The notes under the pieces: generated by a model | The model's input: the letters and a program-made list of their open reading frames with translations, nothing else | Database searches by the model: none | What the model was told of the DNA's origin: nothing | Translations under genes and position numbers: made by a program | Shown here: positions 39,241 through 50,270 of the stretch, one piece after another | How the letters are laid out: every line of letters starts with the position of its first letter | How positions within the stretch are numbered: the stretch's first letter is position 1 | Source: Rhynochetos jubatus | Lineage: Eukaryota > Chordata > Aves > Eurypygiformes > Rhynochetidae | DNA: 64,000 bases | NCBI GenBank assembly: GCA_027574665.1 | Contig: CM050656.1 | Location: forward strand, 4,401,001 to 4,465,000 | Reading direction: 5' to 3'

Positions 39241-42200
39241 CGAGAGCATACAGAAAATAGCAATAGATAGTGAAAATAAGGCCCAGTTATAGCACAAATT
39301 GGGGATCTTGAGCCCATTTTGCCTAACTGCGCTGGGATAAATCCTTTCTGGGCTCTTGTGCAAGATACTCTTGAACCCTCCTTTTCCTTCCCAGCTTGTC
39401 CGTAAGAAAACTGAGCAGTTCAGTTTGCCATGGAAGGTGACACGTGGCATTAACAGAATCTCAATCCAATGCGCCACCGAGCGCGCTGGCTCTTGGCTCG
39501 AGTTTCCTTTGAGGGCTTTTTTCCGTCTCACTAGGAGGAAGAGCTCTGGCGGGAGATGTTCCGGGCCGCTATCCAGAGATCAAAGAGACGGGGAGTCACC
39601 TGTAGTCGATGATTTCATCTACCCATTTCTTGCACCCTTGAGATGTGTGTAACCCCTGTGAGCAGGTGGAGGGAAGCGAGTCTGTTTTAAACGCAGGCGG
39701 GAGGCAGTACCTTGATGTATACGAATGTGAAATGAGCTGTGTCATTTCCATCCATACGCGGCAGGTGAAAGGCGGAACAAAATGGCTATGTCGTCTACCA
39801 CAGGCTACCAGGGCGACCCAGTGTGGGATTAAGTAATGAATAAAATATCATCGCAAATTATAATGTTGTATTGTAAATAATTCCATTTGTTTACCCTACT
39901 CTGGCATTGAAGTTCGTCTCCCTTGGAGACTTCCTTGACTTCTGATGCTGTTTAGCTTTGCATATGCTTGAATTTTTTGGTTTTGAGTCTGCTTTCCACA
40001 GAACCTTTACAAAGGTTCAGGAACAGACAGAACTAAGTGAATAATTCACAGCAAATAATATATTGGTTGAATTTAGCATCTTTATTTCTGTAAAATAGCC
40101 CTGCATGTTATGTATGTTTTGCACTAATTTATTGTTAAATTAGTTTTAAGTATGAATTCCCCTCTAGCCACCCTCCTTCCGTTTTTATGAATATAATATA
40201 AACACCAGTCTGGAAACAGTTGTTTTAAAGATTAGGTTTTTTGTGACTGGAGATATATGTATCATTTTTGTTTCCTGCTCGGATGACTACAGTAGTGCTG
40301 CTGGTATAAATGTGTCCAAACGTAATATTAGGCAATGTGAATCTCAAATTTTATTTTTTTAATTCGTATTTAAATTATTAAGTTTTGATCTGAAATGCTT
40401 TAGAAAGGCAACACAAGGCAGTCAAAAGAGATCTTCTGTGTATTTCTCTCGGGAAGTCATACGGAAGGATATATTTTAAGGAAGAAGTAGTGCAATTTTT
40501 ATTAATGGTTTTACTTGACTTTTACTTTGGAAAGTATTTTTTGGAGGTGATTGCTGCATAGAAACCTAAATTATTCTTTCAGTGCGTGAAGGGAATGGCC
40601 GTGGATATTGTGGATGTAAATCCCAACTAACGTTTATGCCTGAATATTAGTCTAAAGATTGGAGTTTAGTGTAAGAGTGCATGGTGGATGTTACAGTGAT
40701 GCAATGCATTGTATTGGGAAGTAGCTCAGAAATCCCTTTTACCCTACTGTATTGATCTGGAAATCATAAGGAAAACATTGATCACTTGTTTCTGATAGAA
40801 GTGGAAGCTCTGTTGTACCGGTAATCCCAGAACACACCTCTCGACCCCTTTCTTCCACCCCCAGGAGGACAAGAGAAATACCTAGAAAGGAGATGCTTGG
40901 AGTTGGAGGGAACCTGGAGCGTTGGGAATAGCAGGGATGTGTCTATGTAGTGTCACCCAAGCAAAGACTTCAGATGAGAGTCTCTTGCTTTTGGTTGTTG
41001 AATACAGGATATATTTTATAACAGAGGTCAAAAGAAAACCTCCAGAGAGAAAGATCTTGTAATAGTCCAGCTAAAGATGCAAATAATTCTGTGTGTATTT
41101 GAAAGATGTAAAGTTAAGCTGTGCTACCTGATCTACTGCTAGATGGTGCCACCAGACAAACACCAGTTTGTTTGACAAACATCAGTTGTCTTTTTGGTAA
41201 TATTGGGGTAGTAACACGTGTATCGAGCTCCATCGATGGAGCATGGGAAGTAAAGCAAAAACATGGCAACATAAAAAGTGAAAACACTTTAGATGTCTCT
41301 GAACTGAAGCAGAGATCAGAGGGGTTTTTTTGTTTGGTTGGTTTTTTTCAGGTGCCAGCAGCAGATGCATGCCTTGCCTGAGAAAGCCAGGAGTTTCCTG
41401 AAGTCATAAAAAGAAGGAAAAGCCCCCAAGCTGTGATGAAGGATAATGACAAGGCAAATCAAACTTCTCTTTTTGTCAGAGGCAAAAGTTTGCTAGATGT
41501 TCGCATTGATCCCTGCCTGGAAGTTCTGAAGGTTCATGGAGAAGTACATCAGTGAAGGTGGGTTCAGTTTTCCTATAGGAATTTTGGGTTGAGTAGGCAC
41601 TATGACCCGAGGCATTCTCAGACGTGCCTGACTGCAAAAGGAAGCGGTGTACTTACTCTGACAGCTCAGACATGAGGCTTTCTGAATTCCCAGCTCTGGA
41701 GGCATTTGCTATTTTATTTCCAAGCTCTTCAGGATAGGACTTGGGTAAAGATCCGATAATTTGCTCTGCTTTGAGCACAGAAGCCAAAGTCTCGGCATGC
41801 AGGAGACCTCAATATCAGTGTCAGTACGTGAAGGGTGAAATAGGGTTTTTTCTTAATGTTTGGGACTTTCTGAGTAACAATTAAATGAACCTCTGAGATG
41901 AGCTGAATAACGGTGAAACAAAACATAGTCCACGCTGCATGCTGCCTGCTTCCCTGTTGTCTTCGAGCAACGTAGCTGCTCTGGGTAGCGTGGCAGGGAA
42001 ATCTCCTCATTTCCATTTCAAACTCTGCCTGCTCCGAGATGAGTATAATCAGCCCCTTGCTGCAGTTGTGCACTGCAGCATCTTTGCTCCTGCTCCCTCT
42101 CTCGGGGCTTGCTCCTTTGCTTGCCCAGCTGTTTGTGGCACGCCGTTTCCCAGCTGACTCGGAGGCGCTGGAGCTCAGACAGCCCTGTGTGAGCACTCCA

Positions 42201-44230
42201 GTGCTCTCTTATTCAGAGGCACTTATGGGGCTTTTTTTTGCTCAGACATCTGCGTTTAAGGAATGGAAATTAATGTCGCTTGCATATAGATCTCTTTCAG
42301 TGATCTTTTACAAGCATTCCCCGGTTCTGTATCCCTTTGTTTGGATGGGATTGCAGATAAGCTTTTGTACGTTCGCTGCTCTTGGTACAGACAGGCATCG
42401 TTGTGCTCTTTCTGTGTCGAGGGCCTTCCCAAAGCTCGGGGACTTAATCAGCAAGCTTTTGAACCCAACTGAGCAGCCTGTCTTTAGCCAGTATTTTTGG
42501 TAAAAGCAGGCAGGAATCTGTACTAGTGTTGGCTCAACACCAATCTCTCAAATCCCAGTTTGTACCTGAATCACAAGGCCACAGCTGTGGCTTGATCCAG
42601 TCACTAGGGAACCTGAGGGATTTCCTGCCAAACTTCTCCCTCCAAAACCAGGCAAGAAGACAAAAGCAAGGGAACTGTTGGGGACATGGCGGGATCGGAG
42701 GAGATGGGGCAGACAGACTGCAAGTTCCGTGCTGTTCTGTAAGCACGGTTCTTCTTCCCATCCTCACCCAAACCCCAGAAAAGAAACAGAAGGGCAGAAG
42801 CTCAGCGTAAGAAGGGCAATCGGGATATACCTCAATCACATAATCAATAGGATATTTGACAGCTTTATTCATCTTTTATCACCCACGAGTTAAGGATAAC
42901 AAAACATCTGAGGCAGCCATTGTCAAATGGCTCAAGGTTTGCATGGAAGCAGCCTATTAAGCAGGAAGGGCTATTACTCTCGTAATAAAGATGTGACTCC
43001 AGAGAGCTGGTAAGAGATTGGGGCCAGGAAAAATGGTTTAGTCAAATGTGTCGGGTCACACTGCCAAAAGGTTAACACCCTGTCACACAGCACATGTGAC
43101 ATGGCCACCGAATTCAGCAACCATTAACACCTCCAGCAAGGCGCCCTCTCCTATGAGGTACAGTAACCACAGACGCTTTAATGATCTTACACATGAAGGA
43201 ATATTTAAAGCAGCTTAAGTCTCATTCTTTGGCTATTACAAGCTTGATCTCCTAGAACTAGACAAGAACTTTAATCGCCGTCTCACTGCTGTGGTTTGCA
43301 TGCTCACCCATGAACTTCTTCCTTGCCAGGGATTAATTTTGCTGTTCGGTGACATCCCATTGAAAGAGTGGACGAGAAGAGCGAGGAAGATACGTGTGCA
43401 CAGATGGCAATTCTCCTTCCTCAGCGCTGCCCAGCAGGCCAGTCACCTATTGACAGGGCAGGGTTAGGTCAGAGCTTCCAAGATAAACACCATCACACTG
43501 AGAACAGAACTGGAAGTTTGATCTACTGTGGCTGTAAGCTGCCACTCAACAGTATTTCTGCCTTCAAAGTCCGTTTTCAAGCAGCAAGACCAGACACCTA
43601 CTCTTCCTCCCTGTGCCGGAGAGGCAGCAGCCAGGAAGGAAACCTCTTGTGGGAGAGCCAGGCAGAGTTGGCCAAGGAAAAGAAGTCGAGGTGGGAATGA
43701 GCACAATGCCACATCCCTCTGGGCCCAGAATGCCTCTGGGTGTCCACACCTGATCTGAGAGACCTGCTTCTGCTGGCCGAAGGCACCTAGATCCTCCCAG
43801 GTGCTGCTGCTGTCTGGCCGCTGCTGGAGAGGGACGATGCTGCCCAGCCTGGCCAAGGCTTCAGGTGTCCCATTCCCCAAAGGCAGCTTTTGGCCACAGC
43901 CCGCTGCCACGAAGCCGGGAGGGATGACCAGCCCGGCGCCCTACCACCACCTGTACGCTGGAAGGACTTTCTGCATCCTTCCTCGAATGACCTACCGGCC
44001 CCTGGGGCGGGGGGAAGAAGCGGCAGCCTGGGGAGTGCATGACGGTGAGTGGAGGCATGAGAACGGTGATGCCGGGGGGTCGGTGGGGTTGGAATCCGCG
44101 GTCCAGCACTCGCCCTCTCCGGACGCCCCGTGCGGTGCCGGTCGAGGCGCAGAGCCCCGAGAATGAAGGGCCGGGACAGGGCGGCCGAGCGGCGGTCGGG
44201 GTGGGGTGGGGGCTCCGCCTCCTGCCCCCG

Positions 44231-44250
44231 GGGCCGGGCGGGGCGGGGGG
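44231..44250 (+). other. Predicted G-quadruplex in the promoter
   Basis: Four G-runs of 3, 3, 4 and 6 residues are separated by loops of 2, 1 and 1 bases. This is a canonical very-short-loop quadruplex motif on the plus strand. A second cluster with runs of 4, 4 and 5 joined by single T residues lies just upstream at 44,198-44,212. Both overlap Sp1-type GC boxes. Such motifs are common near vertebrate start sites; folding is predicted only. Confidence 0.6.
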
Positions 44251-44290
44251 CTCTCAGGCGCGGGTGCGCCGCGCCCCGCTATTAGGGGGA

Positions 44291-44299
44291 ATGCGGTAG
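44291..44299 (+). other. Possible two-codon upstream ORF (Met-Arg-stop)
   Basis: If transcription starts upstream of this point and the ATG at 44,481 is the main start, ATG CGG TAG at this position would be a minimal upstream reading frame in the 5' leader. Such frames can dampen translation. The claim depends on an unknown start site. Confidence 0.15.
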
Positions 44300-44480
44300 C
44301 GCGGTGGCTGCAGGGGACCGGCGCCGCCGCCGCCGAGGGGCTGCCGCTGCGCGGGGAGCGCCGCGGATCTGCTCGCCGGGGAGCCGCGTCCGCCGGCGCA
44401 GGGTCCGCGTCCAGCCGCGGGAGCGCAGGGACGGGAAGGGACGGGAGCGCGCACCGCTCCGCCGCCGCCGGAGGAGGAGG

Positions 44481-44517
44481 ATGCGCGGGGCGCTGCGGGG
44501 AGCGGCGCCGGCTGCAG
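44481..44517 (+). CDS. Possible partial first coding exon, gene unknown
   Basis: An ATG with a purine at -3 (GAGG-ATG) lies in the island and opens a frame that reaches a good donor, CAG/GTAGGA, after 44,517. It would encode about 12 residues (Met-Arg-Gly-Ala-Leu-Arg-Gly-Ala-Ala-Pro-Ala-Ala) plus one base, that is, phase 1. Ala-rich, weakly basic starts of this kind occur before signal peptides, but no hydrophobic core follows in view. The frame is also open upstream to 44,304, so the start is not fixed by a stop close by. Equally, the exon could be wholly untranslated and spliced from the donor after 44,044, or the start codon could lie in a later exon outside the window. Confidence 0.2.
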
Positions 44518-45024
44518 GTAGGAGGAGGCGGCGGGGAGGCGCGGAGCCAACCGCGGGGCTGCGCGGGAGGCGGGGGGGAGTCGTCCGTGCTCTCCTCGCT
44601 CCCTCCGCCCTCCCTCCCCGCGCTGCCGCCTTGCGCAGGTTGTGGGGTCCCGGCTCTCCGCGGGGGTCGGTGCCGCTGCGGCCGCGTAACTCTGCGCGGA
44701 GGGAAAGGCGCGTAGCTGACTTAGGCGCAAAGTTTTGCTTGCCGGGAGGGAGGCGCCGGCGCGGCGGGCGGCAGCGGAGCAGCCGCCGAGGAGGCGGGGA
44801 GGGATGCCCGGGCAGCCCGGTGCCTCCTCGTCTGCGGGAGCTGCGCGAGTGGGACGTGCGAGCGGGGAGATGCGAGCGCGGCTCTGCCCGGAGCGCCCGC
44901 TGCTTCGGCGGCCTGTGGGATGATTTAACACCTCCAGAGCCGGGCAGCACCAACTTAGAGCCGTAGCGAGCATCTTCGTGGCCGTGGCGGGTATGAACGT
45001 GAGACACCGGTTTCCTTCTTACGC

Positions 45025-45037
45025 GTGTGTGTGTGTG
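45025..45037. repeat. Short GT microsatellite at the island edge
   Basis: Six GT units and a G, immediately preceded by ACGC, at the right-hand border of the CpG island. It is short and of no evident function. Confidence 0.85.
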
Positions 45038-45437
45038 CGGCTCCTTAGCAGGGATGTCTCTCCGTCCACCCCTGTGCGCAGCCGGGAAGGAGCAACTTGA
45101 GGCAGCTGTCCCTTGCTGGTTTAGTATTTGTAACCCGAATAAATATTTGGTTGCCCTTCAGCCTTTTCTTGTAATGCAGCTGATGAATCAGTTAGGTTAG
45201 TGGCTAATTAGGCATAACCTGGTAGGAAAATAATTATGCAAGGATGTATGGGGTTTGAGTCGTGATGTGGTACAGCATCCACCCAGATTTTAGTAGCCGT
45301 TTCCCGAGGCGTGCAAATTCAGTGGGTGCTTGGTTTCTAGTGAAAATCAGAGTGTAATGACAAATATGTTGTTACTTCCTCTGGAAGAACATAATTTTCT
45401 TTGCCAGTGAAATATATGGCAGCTTTAAAGTAAAATT

Positions 45438-45470
45438 GGGAAGGGGGGGTATAGAGGGGATAGAGAGGGG
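45438..45470 (+). other. Possible G-quadruplex, longer loops
   Basis: Four G-runs (3, 7, 4 and 4) are separated by loops of 2, 6 and 7 bases on the plus strand, about 400 bases past the CpG island. The longer loops make it weaker than the promoter motif. Confidence 0.4.
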
Positions 45471-48400
45471 CTGTTTGTTCTGGTCAGTCACAAAATGTTT
45501 TTCTCCCTTTTAAATATGGTCTTTCTGGTGCTGCTGGTTGCTTGGAATGTTTGGTTTGGAGAAATGAATTTCATTCCGGAGCCTTGGGAGTCTCCTGAGA
45601 AGAGGTGCACTGCTATGGCTGTGGAGGGTGGTCGTTTTAACTGATCTTGTTAAATAATGCTATTATTAAATGAGGGCAGATTGAAGCAAATGTATTTTTC
45701 ATTGCCCACAAGTTGTGTTTCTGAGCTTTTTTTTTTTATGACTAGAGAGGCTTTTGCACTGCAGCATTACAATACAGCCATGTTAAAAAGGTCCTTGGAG
45801 CAAATAACCCTCTGATGCTGCAGCTACGTTTTCAGTATACTTCAGTAGTTCTGGGGGAAATAATTATGTTGGATTTAAGGAATCTGGGCTGAACTGATTG
45901 TGCTTTTTTAATTGTGGTGCTAAACTGCTTGTAGGTATTCCTGTGAGTGGTAAATCTGAAAAAAAAAAAAGGGGAAGCCCTAAACCCAAAGCTTTAATCA
46001 GAATTAAATAATTTTTCTCTCTTTTTTGCAACAGGTTCTTTGTGTTGTCCCCCCCTTTCCCCCTGCCCTTCCTTCTTCCTTTAATGACAGTGAGATCTCC
46101 TGCTTGAATATGTTTCCTTAACTAAGTAGAGTGCAGTGGTACATGATACCATCGTTCTGAGTACGGTTTACTCTGTCTGTGGTGCTGCAAGGAACGAAGG
46201 CAAGGAGAGCTAGAGCGGAAAGGGAAGAAGGTTCCCGAGGTTGATGGTGTGCGGAAGGTTTATCCTGAGGAACCCCAGAGCGTTTTAGATGGTGGTTTCT
46301 GTGGGATACAGCGCTGAAATCACAGCGTAGGTCAGCACGTATCCTTCAGCAATCTCGCACCACGTTCTGTGGTGTGTACTTGGAAGGTGTGAAAAGCAGA
46401 CGTGGAACTAAGCCGCTTACCTTCTAATGTCAATATTTGGTGCTAAAAATCTAATTTTGAGTGGAAGACAAGCAGGTTGCTTACTCCTCTCTAACTGCAG
46501 CTCTTCATGACTGGTTTGTGTTTGCTCTAGCCAACAAACACGTATCTCGAAACTGAATTAGGCGTATAAAATGCTTGATCCGAGGAGGGGAGAAAGAATG
46601 GCTCTGTTTTAAGTAATAAATACAAAATTAAAATATCGTGGCTGGCTGAAGTACAGCTTTGGCCTGATGGCTCAAGCAGTGCTCCAAGCAAACCTTCTGT
46701 GTCCAGCAGCCTTCTGGACTGGAGGATGAAGTGCTTGGGGTGACTTGCAGGGTGGCGCCTGCTTGACTGACAGATGCTTATTGCAGAGCGGCACCCGGTG
46801 CTCTCTAATTTTGCCTCTGTAATGATTTCCTCCAGCAAGCTGACAGAATTAAAATGTTTACAGTCAGGTTTTGGAAGGGTTCATCAGGATGCAGAGGGGA
46901 GGGCAGGGAAATCCTTCCATTTTTAGATCTCTCTAATCCCAAGCTTCTGTTCTTCTAGTTGTGCTAATTTTTTATTGATTGTCGTGGTGGTGGCTGCTGT
47001 GTTTCAGAGCACAGTAATGCCAACGTCTCCACTCTGGATGGAGCAGTCTGGAAAAAAGAAATTGGGAAGGAAGGAGTGGCTGAAAAGGACGTCTCGCTCC
47101 AGCCTTTTTTGGGTTGTTCATGAAACTGAGACCGCTGATGTACAGTTGTACACTTGTGAAATTAAATTTCGGTGGAAGGACTAAGCTTTCAATCCTGTGT
47201 TTACTGCAGAAATGCCGGGTAATCTTGAGCACTACTTAGCATGAGGCTGCACGCTTCAGTGTTCTCCAGTGCAAGCCCGTTTCTCCGCTGGCGCGAAACT
47301 ATGGGAGTAGATGAGTACATGGTTGAGGATGGGTACCGTTTCCCACGTTGATGTCAACTGTTGTGTGCAGAAGGAGCCAAGCTGGCGTCAAGACTGGTAC
47401 CCAGAACGGCAGTACATGAGCAGCTGAAAATTGAGTCAGTGCCTTCTGATGATCAGCTTTCTCCTTAACCCCCTTCCTATGTGTGCTGCAGCTCAGGAGC
47501 GTAGCCTGTGTTTCTTTAACCCTCTGATTCTGACATAAAACTCCTTTGAAGATCCATCTGTGCTCATCAGATGAGCCTAACTCCTGCTTGTGCCTGATAG
47601 TCACCCTCTGGTACCAACCTGGAATGTCACCACTTGATTCTGTACCTTAGTACTAGGAGCATTTGCCATTGAAGTAGGACAGTACTGGAAGTCCCACATC
47701 TCCCCCTTCCATGCTGTGTGTAGGGAAGGAGGAAGCATGGTGTTGTGGCCCACCCGGTCTGGAGCTGGCCAATATGGATCCTTTCCCAGTGACACCCATT
47801 AGGTGAATTGACTGTCTCCAAGGGGGAAAGGAGAAGGGTATATTCTCAGTGTTGTCTGTTATCTGACTGCAGGCTGCCTCTCGGATTTTGAAGGATGTCC
47901 TTCTGCTATCAGAGCTCTAAAGAGCAAAGTAGGTGGCATGTTTGTGGTTTTACGCTTTAATGGGGATGCAGAAGCAGGCTGGAAGTGAAAACAAGCCATT
48001 CTCAACTGTTGCCATGAGTTCTTGGAAGAGGGAATGAAGAGTATTTTTTGAGTAACCTGGATAACAGGTGGAAATGACCCTTTACACAGTGTCTATAAAA
48101 CAGCATTTTGGATAAAATAGTCCTATTACAGGAAGTGCAGAGGGCGAAAAACCTAAGCAGTCCTGACAATTGTTTTGGGATTGTTCTACAAGAAAATCAA
48201 CGGCTTGTCAGTTTTCTCTTTTCTGCACATAAATCACCTTTGCTCCTCCTGTTCCGTGAAATGCAGTGGGTCAGGACTTTTCAGTTTGCCTCTGTAGTAA
48301 TATGAGTACTTACAGCAGAGTACACATACAAACAACAGGAGATGCATATTTCACAGCGCTTTCATTTTTCGTTGGTATGCCAAGTTAAAGAACCTCCAAC

Positions 48401-48715
48401 TTTCCTTTAAGGTAGCGTGAAGATTGTGCAAGCCAGTTAAAGGAGAGGAGAATACGTTCCAATGTTCCCCTCTCGTATCCACAGATTGATGCATTCAGCA
48501 GCCAACTTCTTGGATTCTTGCAATGTTTAAACATGAGTGACTTAGTGGAAAAATACTGTATGAATATTTACTCCTGTTTTAACATAGCATAGTGAAGTCA
48601 GAGCAACTGCATCTGGTTCCTAAAGCTGAGGATACGGCCCAGCAAAGGACTTTCCTAACTGTCAGGAAGCTGAGTTTGGTACCTTTACCCTTCCTTGCAG
48701 GGCAGTATTTTAGGC

Positions 48716-48731
48716 AAAAAAAAAAAAAAAA
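48716..48731. repeat. 16-A homopolymer
   Basis: An uninterrupted run of 16 adenines. Upstream sequence shows no processed-pseudogene or SINE body that would explain it as a retroposition tail, so it is listed as a simple repeat. Confidence 0.9.
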
Positions 48732-50232
48732 TCTTACTAACATCAGTGGGATTTCTCATTTGAGAAGTGAAATACTCCTCAGAGAGAGGTGAGGGTATTA
48801 CTTCGGCTCACAGCGCATTTTCTCTGACTAATGTATACAAAATATATTCGGGATTGCCCAACACTGATAATTCACGCACCTCTGGAGTGGAATACTGCAG
48901 CCATTCCGGGATAGAAACATTATGCAGGAGGGGTTTAGGGAAGAGGAATGAAGAAAAACTAATCCAATTGAAACTGCAAGGGGAATTTAGGAAGCAGAAT
49001 GCAATTATCCAAGTTGGATATTGGCCAGGACATGTTAGTTAACATTTTTACTCTTGCAGGAGTTGTCATGGGATCTTTAATGACGATGAATGGTCAGGGC
49101 TCTATTTTACATCTCATTTGAAAGCCTGAGCTTTCACTTCATCATGAGGATGAAGTGAATGCTTTGCTTCAGGATATGCTGCCTTGGTCCATGTGCTTTC
49201 CTCCCCACAGCCTAAGGTTCTCCGGCCACACCTGCCTTGCAGCTCCAGGCATCCAGGGGTTTTCGTCACTGTGAGCTGCTGAGCCAAAAGGAAATCCAGA
49301 TGCTCAGCATTACTTGGTATTTCCTTTCCGCTTCACTTCCTCTTTGTGGTGGGATAGGTAAAGGTGCTCTTAGACCTCCCTGGAATGCTGTAATGTTAGC
49401 AGTAATCTTCTTAGATGCAGGTTCTTCTAAGTGGAACCAGCCTTAATTATCATGGCTGAGTATTGGGTCAGCAATGCGCCTTTGTAACACCAGGTGGTCT
49501 TTATAGTGGATCGTGTGAATGCATACGAGTCATTACCATTACTCCTTTCAGAGACTACTAAGGTATTTTTTGCAAGAGCACACATCAAAGCCCATTTCCA
49601 GTTTAAATATCTGAAGTCCTGTGGAGAGTCCCCGTTCGGTTGGCCATGGCATATTTCCCTTTCCTCCCCTAAGCTCTGCTGTGCTGGTTCTGCTCCCTCT
49701 TGTACGAGGACCAGTGGATGGAAGAATCAGTCATCGACAGTAAGCAGGTGATAAGTGTTACTGACAAGTAACTGGTGTTTCAGGAGCAAGGAGTTGATGT
49801 GTGAAATATCTTCTTATCTATAATCATAATTTTCCATTTAGCTCTCTGAACTTGAATCTTCTCAGAAAAAAGAAAAAACACCTCTTCTCTGTAAAAAGTC
49901 ATTGTCTGGCTACAAATGTATTTTAGTGGCAGTGCTTTGGTACTCAGGAGTAGGATGGCAGTATGCTTCTTGCAGGGGAGGGAGGAGAGGTGTCAAGTTA
50001 TTTTGAAGGTTTAGGGATGGCATGTTTGTTTTCAGTCCAAGTGTGGTTCTAGGAACTCGGAGGGTTGCGCTGCATCTACCGGGCTGTCTTTAGGCCATTT
50101 ATCAAAGTGCCTGCAGTCTGGCTTAGAGGTCATGAAGCAGTGGTAGATGCGGAGAGATAAAATTAGATCTGCATCCAGACTTCAATATATAATTTTATTC
50201 ACAGAATGTGAAGAGCAATATGATGGTAGATA

Positions 50233-50270
50233 CTTTTTTTTTCTTCTTTCTTTTTTTTTTTTCCTTCTCT
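50233..50270. repeat. 38-base polypyrimidine tract
   Basis: An uninterrupted C/T stretch dominated by T with scattered C. It is compatible with a splice-acceptor-like or triplex-prone tract, but the next AG is not followed by an exon-like frame. It is most likely simple sequence. Confidence 0.8.

Larger units (their letters stand above)
34628..43984. other. Non-coding region upstream of the CpG island
   Basis: No gene is recognised. The region includes a 14-T run (35,179-35,192), a short (TAA)5 microsatellite (36,423-36,438), a G/T-rich low-complexity patch near 41,325-41,350 and the enhancer-like block at 38,940-39,240. From about 41,900 towards the island, GC content rises and reading frames lengthen on both strands (154 codons plus at 42,039-42,503; 155 codons minus at 41,729-42,196). 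Their products show no domain and they overlap antisense, so they are read as chance. If the island is a promoter firing to the right, this is its proximal upstream flank. Confidence 0.7.
43985..45075 (+). promoter_or_regulatory. CpG island promoter of an unnamed gene, probably rightward
   Basis: This is the only sharply GC- and CpG-rich segment in the window, with abrupt edges into 40%-GC-type flanks. It has GC boxes (GGGGCGGGG at 44,004-44,012 and GGGCGGGGC at 44,236-44,244), CTCCGCCTCC near 44,214 and no TATA box, so dispersed initiation is expected. Plus-strand donor-like sites occur after 44,044 (ACG/GTGAGT) and after 44,517 (CAG/GTAGGA). I saw no equally good minus-strand donor inside the island, which favours rightward transcription, though divergent transcripts are common at such islands. 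Long frames through the island on both strands (up to about 240 codons) are Arg/Ala/Pro/Gly-rich artefacts of GC content. The gene's identity cannot be read because its coding exons are not in view. Confidence 0.85.

Noticed and set aside
39028..39531. 167-codon minus-strand frame
   Set aside because: It crosses the enhancer-like block and has no protein-like features. An overlapping plus-strand frame exists as well.
44206..44966. Plus-strand frames of 169 and 220 codons across the island
   Set aside because: They have low-complexity Arg/Gly/Ala composition and overlap each other in different frames. Only the short ATG-to-donor piece at 44,481-44,517 is kept, as a weak candidate.
44254..45007. 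Minus-strand frames of about 240 codons across the CpG island
   Set aside because: The products are Arg/Pro/Ala/Ser-rich in two overlapping frames at once. This is expected in GC-rich DNA where stop codons are rare. There is no domain or consistent frame.
50233..50270. Splice acceptor tract before a hidden exon
   Set aside because: The pyrimidine tract is long, but no AG followed by an exon-like frame and donor is found downstream.
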